Positions 1-6,025 of a DNA stretch of 15,342 bases are shown here, piece after piece. This DNA is from Cytophagales bacterium (GTDB lineage Bacteria > Bacteroidota > Bacteroidia > Cytophagales > UBA9547). Numbering within the stretch: the stretch's first letter is position 1; every line of letters starts with the position of its first letter. The translations under genes and the position numbers were made by a program. The DNA lies in assembly GCA_025360395.1 (NCBI GenBank), contig JANYCH010000023.1, positions 1 through 15,342 on the forward strand, written 5' to 3'. The notes below the pieces were generated by a model, which did not search any database, was not told where the DNA came from, and saw only the letters and a program-made list of their open reading frames with translations.

Positions 1-729
1 GTTGGTCATGCTGCCCTAACCATGGCAGAATATTTCAGGGATGATGAACAGCAGGATGTTTTATTGCTGATCGACAATATCTTCCGTTTTATTCAGGCTG
101 GAATGGAAGTATCTGGCTTAATGGGCCAAATGCCTTCCCGCCTGGGTTACCAGCCCACACTGGGAACGGAACTTTCACAGCTGGAAGAACGGATCGCCAA
201 TACAAATACCGGAGCTATTACGTCTATTCAGGCAGTGTATGTTCCGGCGGATGATTTGACCGACCCGGCGGCGGTGCATACTTTTTCACACCTTTCGGCA
301 TCTATTGTTTTGTCAAGAAAGCGTGCAAGCGAAGGTTTATTTCCAGCGATAGACTTATTGCAATCAAGTTCCAGAATGGCCACGCCAGGTATTGTGGGGG
401 AAAGGCATTATCTGCTTGCCCAATCGATCAGGGAAACGCTGGCCAAATACGAAGAGATCAAAGATATCATTGCCATGCTCGGAATTGAGCAGCTTTCGAC
501 AGAAGACCGCAACCTTGTTTCAAGAGCCAGAAGATTAGAACGCTTTCTGACCCAGCCTTTTTTCAGTACCGAACAGTTCAGTGGAATTTCAGGAAAAGAT
601 GTAAGCCTGGAAGAAGCACTGGATGGATGCGAAAGGATCATGAAAGATGAATTCAATAACCTTCCTGAAAGTGCATTTTACATGGTTGGTACTATTCAGG
701 AAGCCATAGACAAAGCTAAAACGAAATAA
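1..729 (+). CDS. atpD: N-ATPase F1 subunit beta, 5'-truncated by the window edge
   Basis: Catalytic beta subunit of the F1 head, which makes or hydrolyses ATP on the cytoplasmic side. The frame is open from base 1; the ATG at 22 is internal, because the codons before it (VGHAALT) continue the family alignment. About half of the usual roughly 460 residues is present (242 codons), so the P-loop lies upstream of the window. Visible landmarks, numbered from codon 1, are the Walker B strand LLLID (Asp25), the motif GYQPTLGTE that follows it in all beta subunits, an EQLSTED segment around 162-168 at the place of the classical DELSEED loop, and the adjoining ERFLTQPFF. It is followed after 3 bases by atpC and heads the atpDCQRBEFAG order typical of N-ATPases. 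Family assignment is secure; the N-ATPase subtype comes from the operon. Confidence 0.97.
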   Translation, partial: VGHAALTMAEYFRDDEQQDVLLLIDNIFRFIQAGMEVSGLMGQMPSRLGYQPTLGTELSQLEERIANTNTGAITSIQAVYVPADDLTDPAAVHTFSHLSASIVLSRKRASEGLFPAIDLLQSSSRMATPGIVGERHYLLAQSIRETLAKYEEIKDIIAMLGIEQLSTEDRNLVSRARRLERFLTQPFFSTEQFSGISGKDVSLEEALDGCERIMKDEFNNLPESAFYMVGTIQEAIDKAKTK

Positions 730-732
730 TAC

Positions 733-1131
733 ATGCTTATGAATTTAAAGATCTTACTTCCATATAAACAGCTTCAGGAAGTCAAAAATGTGATAAGGAT
801 TGTAGCTGAAACCACTTTAGGATCTTTGGGCATTTTACCTCAAAGACTGGATTGTGTCGCCTCTCTGGTCCCTGGCATGTTCCTTTATGAAACAGAGGCT
901 GGGAAAGTGAATTATCTGGCGGTAGACGAGGGCCTGCTCACAAAAGCGGGCAATGAAATCCGGGTCTCAGTGAGAAATGCTTACGGAAGTGAAAATCTGG
1001 AAAAGCTGGAAGAAACAGTGAAAAAGGAATTTCTGGCAATTGAAAAACTTCAGCAAGAGGACAAAGCAATTATCTCCAAACTGGAGACCGGTTTCCTTCG
1101 AAGCCTGGATAAATTCCGGAAATCAGAATAG
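733..1131 (+). CDS. atpC: N-ATPase F1 subunit epsilon
   Basis: Epsilon subunit of the central stalk, which links gamma to the c-ring and usually regulates hydrolysis. The protein is 132 residues from the ATG at 733, or 130 from the ATG at 739; the second start (MNLKILLPY) fits the family better because epsilon subunits begin directly with the first beta strand. The segment LGSLGILPQRLDCVASLVPG (about residues 30-49) matches the N-terminal beta-sandwich pattern 'G.fGiLP.h', and the acidic/lysine-rich C-terminus from about residue 95 would form the two-helix hairpin. It lies 3 bases after atpD and 3 bases before atpQ, so it is certainly co-transcribed. The position directly after atpD, with both ahead of the Fo genes, is characteristic of N-ATPase operons. 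Confidence 0.93.
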   Translation: MLMNLKILLPYKQLQEVKNVIRIVAETTLGSLGILPQRLDCVASLVPGMFLYETEAGKVNYLAVDEGLLTKAGNEIRVSVRNAYGSENLEKLEETVKKEFLAIEKLQQEDKAIISKLETGFLRSLDKFRKSE

Positions 1132-1134
1132 GCA

Positions 1135-1431
1135 ATGGAAGATAAAGAATACGACCGTTTCAGTAAGCTTATTTCATCTAAGCAAAAGCACAAACTGAAA
1201 TCGCAACAAATGGGAAGAAGTGCCTGGACAGGTCTGCAGGTTTTTGGGATCATTGGTTGGTCTGTGGTGGTACCGGCCTTGTTGGGAACTGCATCAGGCA
1301 TCTGGCTGGATAGAAAATACCCTCAAACATTTTCCTGGACGCTCACTTTGCTTTTGGGTGGTTTGACTGCTGGTTGTATCATCGCCTGGCAATGGTTAGA
1401 GAAAGAAAATACAGACATCAACAATGAATAA
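1135..1431 (+). CDS. atpQ: N-ATPase accessory membrane protein AtpQ (AtpI-like)
   Basis: Small integral membrane protein found in N-ATPase operons and related to the AtpI assembly family; probably helps c-ring assembly or ion handling (known for the family, not shown here). The 98 residues have a basic, hydrophilic N-terminus (1-27, with SSKQKHKLKSQQ) followed by two membrane helices, about 34-54 and 63-83. The loop between them carries GIWLDRKYP, the conserved 'G.WLDr..P' signature of the AtpI/AtpQ family. It starts 3 bases after the atpC stop and overlaps atpR by 8 bases, which suggests translational coupling. AtpQ followed by AtpR is one of the best markers that this is an N-ATPase and not the housekeeping F-ATPase. 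Confidence 0.88.
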   Translation: MEDKEYDRFSKLISSKQKHKLKSQQMGRSAWTGLQVFGIIGWSVVVPALLGTASGIWLDRKYPQTFSWTLTLLLGGLTAGCIIAWQWLEKENTDINNE

Positions 1432-1738
1432 TATGTTACAAATGGCATTAGCATTATTTACCGGAATCCTTGCTGGCACTTTCTGTTTTTTAGGGCTTTG
1501 GTTCACCCTGAAGAAGATGACTACTTCCAGAATTCCGGCTCTTTGGGTACTGGGAAGTTTTATCCTGAGAACCGCTGTAACCTTGCTTGCATTTTACTAT
1601 GTAGCAATGGGAAGGTGGGAAAACCTGCTTTTCAGCCTTGCCGGATTTATCATTGCCCGTTTTGCTGTGATGCGCTTTACGAAGGACGTTCAATTCAATA
1701 CCACAGTGATCAGGAAGGAGATGAGCCATGAATATTAG
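1424..1738 (+). CDS. atpR: N-ATPase accessory membrane protein AtpR
   Basis: Short hydrophobic protein specific to N-ATPase operons. 104 residues with three predicted membrane helices at about 5-27, 39-63 and 66-84. Charged residues lie in or next to the helices, notably Arg49 in the stretch SFILRTAVTLL and Arg79 in FIIARFAVM; in this family such arginines have been proposed to contact the c-subunit carboxylates. The start at 1424 overlaps the end of atpQ, and its own end overlaps the atpB start by 11 bases, so the three genes are tightly coupled. The C-terminal tail (FNTTVIRKEMSHEY) is hydrophilic. The assignment rests on position, size and hydrophobic pattern; there is no catalytic motif to confirm it. 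Confidence 0.83.
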   Translation: MNNMLQMALALFTGILAGTFCFLGLWFTLKKMTTSRIPALWVLGSFILRTAVTLLAFYYVAMGRWENLLFSLAGFIIARFAVMRFTKDVQFNTTVIRKEMSHEY

Positions 1739-2420
1739 CCCTGATGAAACCATCCTTTGGGAAAAAGGATTTGTTACCATTAACTCTACGCTGGTCACAA
1801 CCTGGGGAATTATGATTTTGCTTGCGACGGGCTCCTGGCTTATTACCAGAAGGTTGAAATCTGATATAATGATCTCAAAATGGCAATGTGCCCTTGAAAT
1901 AATCGTTACAGGAATTAACAGCCAGATCGAAGAAGTTGGGCTGAAAAACCCTCAAAAGTACTTGTCTTTTATCGGGACATTGTTTCTGTTTATTGCCATC
2001 GCAAACGTGTTGACCGTTTTGCCCTTTTACGAACCGCCCACCGGATCCTTGTCCACCACAACAGCCTTAGCACTCAGCATCTTTATAGCCATTCCTTTCT
2101 TTGGAATCAGGGAAAGCGGGATAGTCGGATACCTGAAAACCTATGTTGAACCGACATTTATCATGCTGCCTTTTAACATTATCAGTGAAATATCACGCAC
2201 ACTTGCACTGGCTGTAAGGTTATTCGGAAATATGATGAGCGGAGGAATGATCATCAGTATTTTATTGAGCATTACCCCGTTCTTTTTCCCGATTGTCATG
2301 ACCACCCTGGGCTTGCTGACAGGCATTGTCCAGGCTTACATATTCAGCGTGCTGGCTACGGTTTACATCGCAGCGGCCACTGAAGAATCAAAACCTAAAT
2401 TATCAGTCATCTCTAAATAA
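1728..2420 (+). CDS. atpB: N-ATPase Fo subunit a
   Basis: Stator channel subunit of Fo, which carries the ion half-channels against the c-ring. The 230 residues include several membrane helices (roughly 22-40, 79-100, 111-126, 143-163 and 175-213). The family hallmark is clear: SRTLALAVRLFGNMMSGG, in which Arg164 corresponds to the essential stator arginine (Arg210 of E. coli). The downstream helix with VQAYIFSVLATVYI (about 201-214) also matches the conserved final helix, where Gln202 is equivalent to the usual Gln near the channel. The protein is shorter than E. coli subunit a (about 270), which is common outside proteobacterial F-ATPases. It overlaps atpR and is followed 6 bases later by atpE. 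Confidence 0.96.
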   Translation: MNISPDETILWEKGFVTINSTLVTTWGIMILLATGSWLITRRLKSDIMISKWQCALEIIVTGINSQIEEVGLKNPQKYLSFIGTLFLFIAIANVLTVLPFYEPPTGSLSTTTALALSIFIAIPFFGIRESGIVGYLKTYVEPTFIMLPFNIISEISRTLALAVRLFGNMMSGGMIISILLSITPFFFPIVMTTLGLLTGIVQAYIFSVLATVYIAAATEESKPKLSVISK

Positions 2421-2426
2421 AAAATT

Positions 2427-2696
2427 ATGGATAGTGCAACATTAATAGGAATCGCATCAGTCGTTACGGCAGGTCTTACAACAGGTATCGGATGCATGTT
2501 ACCTGCTTTGGCAGAAGGGAAAGCAGTAGCCGCGGCATTGACTTCTCTTGCTCAGCAACCAGATGCCAGTTCCACAATTACGCGGACCTTGTTTGTAGGT
2601 TTAGCCATGATAGAATCTACTGCCATTTATTGCTTTGTGGTTTCTATGATCCTGATCTTCGCCAATCCTTTCTGGAACCATTTCATCGCTCGTTAA
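2427..2696 (+). CDS. atpE: N-ATPase Fo subunit c with glutamates in both helices
   Basis: Rotor-ring subunit, 89 residues forming a two-helix hairpin (about 5-41 and 53-80) with the polar loop QQPD at 43-46. Helix 2 carries MIESTAIY: Glu63 is the ion-binding carboxylate, and Ser64, Thr65 and Tyr68 match the EST...Y pattern of Na+-binding rings such as that of Ilyobacter. Helix 1 has Glu30 (ALAEGKAVA) where Na+-binding F-type rings have Gln32, giving two carboxylates per site. This double-Glu arrangement is a recognised N-ATPase feature; Na+ transport was predicted from it, but a related Burkholderia ring has been reported to bind H+, so the ion here is undecided. Helix 1 keeps only part of the glycine repeat (GIGCMLP), which favours a wide ring (inference). 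Confidence 0.96.
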   Translation: MDSATLIGIASVVTAGLTTGIGCMLPALAEGKAVAAALTSLAQQPDASSTITRTLFVGLAMIESTAIYCFVVSMILIFANPFWNHFIAR

Positions 2697-2705
2697 TTTT
2701 TCATT

Positions 2706-3458
2706 ATGACTATTAACTGGTTTACCGTTGTCGCCCAGATCCTAAACTTTCTGGTGCTGGTGTGGCTGATGAAACGGTTTCTTTACAAACCGGTGTTGGC
2801 TGCCATTCAGGAAAGAGAACAAAAGATCCAGTCGCAGCTGAAGGATGCCGAGTTGAAGAAGGCAGAGGCCATCAAACAACAGGAAGACTTCAGAATGAAA
2901 AATGAAACTTTTGATAAGGAAAAGAAGGCTCTTATGGACAATATGGTAAAGGAAGTAAAAACTGAGAAAGACAAACTGGAAGAACAAGCCAGAAATGAAG
3001 TTTCAGCACAAAAAGCAAATCAGCTCAATGCATTGAAAGAGGACCAGCTAAAATCTGCCGAAGAGATAAAAAGAAAAACGCAGGAAGAAGTATTTGCGGT
3101 TACCCGGAAAACGCTTTCAGATCTGGCTTCTATCTCGCTTGAAGATCAGGTGATGAACCAGTTCCTCCAAAAGTTCCAGGCAGATGAACAGGTAATGAAA
3201 AATTTTCAGCTTCCTTCAGAGCCAGTTATTGTTCAAAGTACCTTCAATTTAAGCCCTGATCAGCAGAATAGAATCAAAACCACATTGCAAAAAAAGATGG
3301 GAGAACAAACAGCGTTTCAATTCAATACTGCACAAGGAATGATAAGTGGGATTGAAGTTTCTGTTTCAGGATACAAACTGTCCTGGAACATTGCAGATTA
3401 CCTGGATTCTATGGAAAAGAGCAGTGTAGCTATATTGCCAAAAAGCATATCAGCCTGA
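2706..3458 (+). CDS. atpF: N-ATPase subunit b with a delta/OSCP-like C-terminal segment
   Basis: Peripheral stalk subunit linking Fo to F1. At 250 residues it is far longer than a normal b subunit (about 156-165). Domain order: one N-terminal membrane helix (about 5-24), the conserved KPVLAAIQERE segment (28-38), a long charged coiled coil (about 36-130), a linker, and a compact C-terminal part (about 173-240). That last part, with VIVQSTFNLSPDQQ, a following helix ending in KKMG, then GMISGIEVSVSGYKLSWNIADYL, follows the pattern of the delta-subunit C-terminus ('V.SA..Ls..Q...L...l....G......d..liGGi.v.vg....D.S....l..l'). No atpH gene is present in the operon, so this segment probably does delta's job. 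The gene sits 9 bases after atpE and 15 before atpA. Confidence 0.93.
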   Translation: MTINWFTVVAQILNFLVLVWLMKRFLYKPVLAAIQEREQKIQSQLKDAELKKAEAIKQQEDFRMKNETFDKEKKALMDNMVKEVKTEKDKLEEQARNEVSAQKANQLNALKEDQLKSAEEIKRKTQEEVFAVTRKTLSDLASISLEDQVMNQFLQKFQADEQVMKNFQLPSEPVIVQSTFNLSPDQQNRIKTTLQKKMGEQTAFQFNTAQGMISGIEVSVSGYKLSWNIADYLDSMEKSSVAILPKSISA

Positions 3459-3473
3459 TTAAGATAAAATAAA

Positions 3474-5057
3474 ATGGCTGAAATAACCACAACTTTTAAA
3501 GACGATCCGTTTGCTTCCATCAGCAAATTAAGGGAAGATTATGTTCATTCCATGGAATGGAAGGAAACAGGAACTGTGATAAGTGTTGCCTCCGGTATAG
3601 CCAGAGTTTCGGGCCTTCCAAATGCAGGTTTTGAAGAATTGCTGAAGTTCCCTAAGGGCTTGTATGGCATTGCTTTTAACATCGATGAACACGAAATTGG
3701 CGTAGTGCTTTTGGGTGCAGATGCTTCTCTGCATGCCGGTGACGCAGTAGAAAGAACAGGACGGGTGATGGATATTGCGGTTGGAGATGCCTTGATAGGC
3801 AGAATAATCAACCCGCTCGGAGATCCCCTGGACGATAAGGTACCGGCAAATTGCACCGAACGATTGCCCATTGAACGTCCATCAGCCTCTATCATGGACA
3901 GGGCAGCCGTAACCGTTCCTTTGCAAACAGGCATTAAGGTTATTGATGCATTGATTCCCATTGGCCGGGGTCAAAGAGAGCTGATACTCGGCGACAGGCA
4001 AACGGGCAAATCGACCCTCGCCATCGATGCCATTCTGAACCAGAAAGATAAAAATGTAATCTGCGTGTATTGCGCCATCGGACAAAGAGCTTCTTCAGTT
4101 GCCAAAGTAATAGCCAGGCTCAAAGACAAAGGTGCATTGGAATATACGGTTGTGGTAGTGACAGAAGGCAATAATCCTGCCGGATTACAATACATTGCCC
4201 CCTATGCTGCCACCAGCATAGGCGAATACTTTATGGCCAAAGGCCGCGACGTACTTATTGTGTATGATGATCTTACCCAGCACGCCAGGGCATACAGGGA
4301 ACTATCGCTTTTACTGCGAAGGCCTCCGGGTCGCGAAGCATTTCCCGGAGATATCTTCTACATCCATTCCAAATTGCTGGAGCGCAGTACCCATTTAAGC
4401 AAAGAACTGGGTGGAGGTTCTATTACAGCTTTGCCTATCATTGAAACTGAGGCGCAGAATATGTCGGCCTATATTCCAACCAACCTTATTTCTATTACAG
4501 ACGGGCAAATTTACCTTTCTCCCAAACTTTTCGAGCTCGGTATTTTGCCCGCAGTAGATGTAGGAAAATCTGTCAGCCGGGTAGGAGGCAAAGCACAATT
4601 GCCAGCTTACCATGCTGTGGGAGGAAACTTGAAATTGGGGTATGCTCAGTTTGAAGAATTGGAAACTTTTGCCCGTTTTGGAACCCATCTGGATCCGGCC
4701 ACCAGTAAAATTATAGAACATGGAAAACGAATCAGGGCTTGTTTAAAACAGCCGGAAGGGGAGCCCATGTCTGTTGCACAGCAAATCTTAATTTTGCTGT
4801 CCCTTACTGCCGGATTGTTTGATCCTGTTCCTCTGGATAAAATTCAGGAAGCTGAAAAGGCATTGTCAGAATCTGAAAAAGAACTTTCAGCTGAAATTGT
4901 TAACCGTTTGGACACTGATGATAAATTCAGCCAAGAAGATTCCGAAGCCATATTAAACTTTGCAAAACCTAAGCTCTCTCCTTTTTATCCCAAAGAAGTC
5001 CCGGAAACGAAAGTAACAGAACCGGAAACTGTTCCTGCGAAACCAGTTTTAAAATGA
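3474..5057 (+). CDS. atpA: N-ATPase F1 subunit alpha
   Basis: Non-catalytic nucleotide-binding subunit of the F1 hexamer, 527 residues (E. coli 513). The P-loop GDRQTGKST lies at 173-181, the Walker B strand LIVYDD at about 261-266, and the arginine-finger motif GKSVSRVGGKAQ has Arg369 in the place of E. coli alpha Arg376. The N-terminal crown region (about 31-97) includes GIARVSGLPNAGFEELL. The C-terminal end from about residue 508 is a Pro/Glu/Thr/Lys-rich tail (ETKVTEPETVPAKP) that has no counterpart in a standard alpha and looks disordered. The stop overlaps the atpG start in an ATGA (4-base) coupling. Placement of alpha near the end of the operon, away from beta at the front, is the N-ATPase arrangement. 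Confidence 0.97.
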   Translation: MAEITTTFKDDPFASISKLREDYVHSMEWKETGTVISVASGIARVSGLPNAGFEELLKFPKGLYGIAFNIDEHEIGVVLLGADASLHAGDAVERTGRVMDIAVGDALIGRIINPLGDPLDDKVPANCTERLPIERPSASIMDRAAVTVPLQTGIKVIDALIPIGRGQRELILGDRQTGKSTLAIDAILNQKDKNVICVYCAIGQRASSVAKVIARLKDKGALEYTVVVVTEGNNPAGLQYIAPYAATSIGEYFMAKGRDVLIVYDDLTQHARAYRELSLLLRRPPGREAFPGDIFYIHSKLLERSTHLSKELGGGSITALPIIETEAQNMSAYIPTNLISITDGQIYLSPKLFELGILPAVDVGKSVSRVGGKAQLPAYHAVGGNLKLGYAQFEELETFARFGTHLDPATSKIIEHGKRIRACLKQPEGEPMSVAQQILILLSLTAGLFDPVPLDKIQEAEKALSESEKELSAEIVNRLDTDDKFSQEDSEAILNFAKPKLSPFYPKEVPETKVTEPETVPAKPVLK

Positions 5058-5998
5058 GCGATTCACTGGAAAGTCTGAACCGGAAAATTGCAGGAGCCGG
5101 AGATATTGGCGGCGTGGTCAGAACCATGAAAGCGATGGCAGCCTCGAATATTGTCCAATACGAAACAGCAGTCAGTTCTCTGAAAGAGTATGATTATAAT
5201 ATTGCATTGGGAATAAAGGCGCTTTTCAATCAGCCGGGAAGCAATACTATATCACCACAAAAGAAAGCAGGGCCAAAGAAAAAGATCTATGCACTCATTT
5301 TCGGATCAGACCTGGGTTTAGTGGGCCAGTTCAATGACCGGATCACTGGTTTTGCCCTTGAGTTTCTAAATAAGCTTCATGGAGAAAAAGAAATATGGGC
5401 CGTCGGCGAACATATTGCCACCAGGTTGCAGGATAAAGGATTGGTAACTTCAGCACTTTTTGGAGTACCGGTTTCTGTGAATTCGATCGGACCACTGGTA
5501 AAACAAATACTGGCTAAAACTGAAGAAGGAAAAATTGAAAAGGAGTTCTACATTTTTCACAACCGGCCAAAATCTGGTTCAGGTTACGAACCTGTTTTTC
5601 AGCGATGGCTACCTCTGGACACAGCCTGGAATAAAGATATTAAAGATCTGAAATGGCCGTCCGGAAATCTGCCTGAAGTAATAGGCGATACGACAGCCAC
5701 TTTAACAACCCTGATCAAAGAATACCTTTTTGTTTCACTTTTTCGTTCCTGTGCCGAATCGCTGTCCAGTGAAAACGCAAGCCGCCTGGAAGCCATGCAA
5801 AGAGCAGAAAAAAACATTGACGAAATGCTCCTCGACTTAGGAAGCAAATACCACCGCCTCCGTCAGAGTTCTATCGATGAAGAGTTGTTTGATGTGATTT
5901 CTGGGTTTGAGGCATTGAAGGGTGGTTTCGTGGTTTCGACTTCAACCACCATTGCTCAACTACTGACAATAATGTTCACTGTTATTTCTTGTTCATAA
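5054..5998 (+). CDS. atpG: N-ATPase F1 subunit gamma with an atypical C-terminal tail
   Basis: Central rotor shaft of F1, 314 residues. The N-terminal helix (SLNRKIAGAGDIGGVVRTMKAMAA, about 6-30) and the C-terminal helix (NASRLEAMQRAEKNIDEML followed by LGSKYHRLRQSSIDEELFDVISGFEAL, up to about 288) form the expected antiparallel coiled coil, and the middle matches the gamma Rossmann-like domain (GSDLGLVGQFN). Family members normally end within a few residues of that last motif, at about 285-290. Here 26 more residues follow, including a hydrophobic stretch (IAQLLTIMFTVISC). They are encoded by the hairpin and operator DNA of the neighbouring toxin-antitoxin locus, and the TAA at 5996-5998 sits at the operator's centre. 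The tail is probably a by-product of insertion, but it does not interrupt the core helices. Confidence 0.93.
   Translation: MSDSLESLNRKIAGAGDIGGVVRTMKAMAASNIVQYETAVSSLKEYDYNIALGIKALFNQPGSNTISPQKKAGPKKKIYALIFGSDLGLVGQFNDRITGFALEFLNKLHGEKEIWAVGEHIATRLQDKGLVTSALFGVPVSVNSIGPLVKQILAKTEEGKIEKEFYIFHNRPKSGSGYEPVFQRWLPLDTAWNKDIKDLKWPSGNLPEVIGDTTATLTTLIKEYLFVSLFRSCAESLSSENASRLEAMQRAEKNIDEMLLDLGSKYHRLRQSSIDEELFDVISGFEALKGGFVVSTSTTIAQLLTIMFTVISCS
5921..5950. repeat. Hairpin within the atpG tail, possibly a REP-type remnant
   Basis: Inverted repeat GGTGGTT (5921-5927) and AACCACC (5944-5950) with a 16-base loop. A shorter alternative pairs GTGGTT (5930-5935) with AACCAC (5944-5949). The included GTTTCGACT (5933-5941) is identical to the complement of the core of the REP-like repeats at the window end (AGTCGAAAC at 15312-15320). 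No T-run follows, so it is not a classic terminator. Confidence 0.4.
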
Positions 5999-6025
5999 AA
6001 AGTGAACATCTTATATTTGTGAACA
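5973..6025. promoter_or_regulatory. Symmetric four-half-site operator of the AbiEi/AbiEii-like locus
   Basis: Four hexamers lie at 5973-5978 (TGTTCA), 5990-5995 (TGTTCA), 6003-6008 (TGAACA) and 6020-6025 (TGAACA). The layout is TGTTCA-N11-TGTTCA-N7-TGAACA-N11-TGAACA, exactly symmetric about base 5999 with a 17-base period on each side. The outer-left and inner-right copies extend to a perfect 9-base inverted pair, ATGTTCACT (5972-5980) and AGTGAACAT (6001-6009). AbiEi antitoxins are known to repress their own operon by binding inverted repeats in the promoter; here the sites cover the promoter and abut the start codon, so autorepression is the natural reading (inference). Confidence 0.75.
5989..6019 (+). 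promoter_or_regulatory. Bacteroidetes-type promoter for the toxin-antitoxin pair
   Basis: The -7 element TATATTTG (6012-6019) is a full match to the Bacteroidetes TAnnTTTG consensus. A TTG at 5989-5991, 20 bases upstream, fits the -33 element. Transcription would begin a few bases after 6019, that is at or next to the antitoxin ATG at 6026, predicting a leaderless or nearly leaderless mRNA. Both elements touch operator half-sites. Confidence 0.65.

Noticed and set aside
1498..1731. Overlapping + strand frame inside atpR
   Set aside because: Out of frame with AtpR, which has the right size, hydrophobicity and operon position; the alternative is Cys-rich and unlike any subunit.
3545..3961. Open frame on the - strand inside atpA (138 codons)
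   Set aside because: Opposite a highly conserved alpha-subunit segment whose codon constraints commonly keep the other strand open.
5921..5950. Terminator for the ATPase operon
   Set aside because: The stem is inside atpG coding sequence and is not followed by a T-run.
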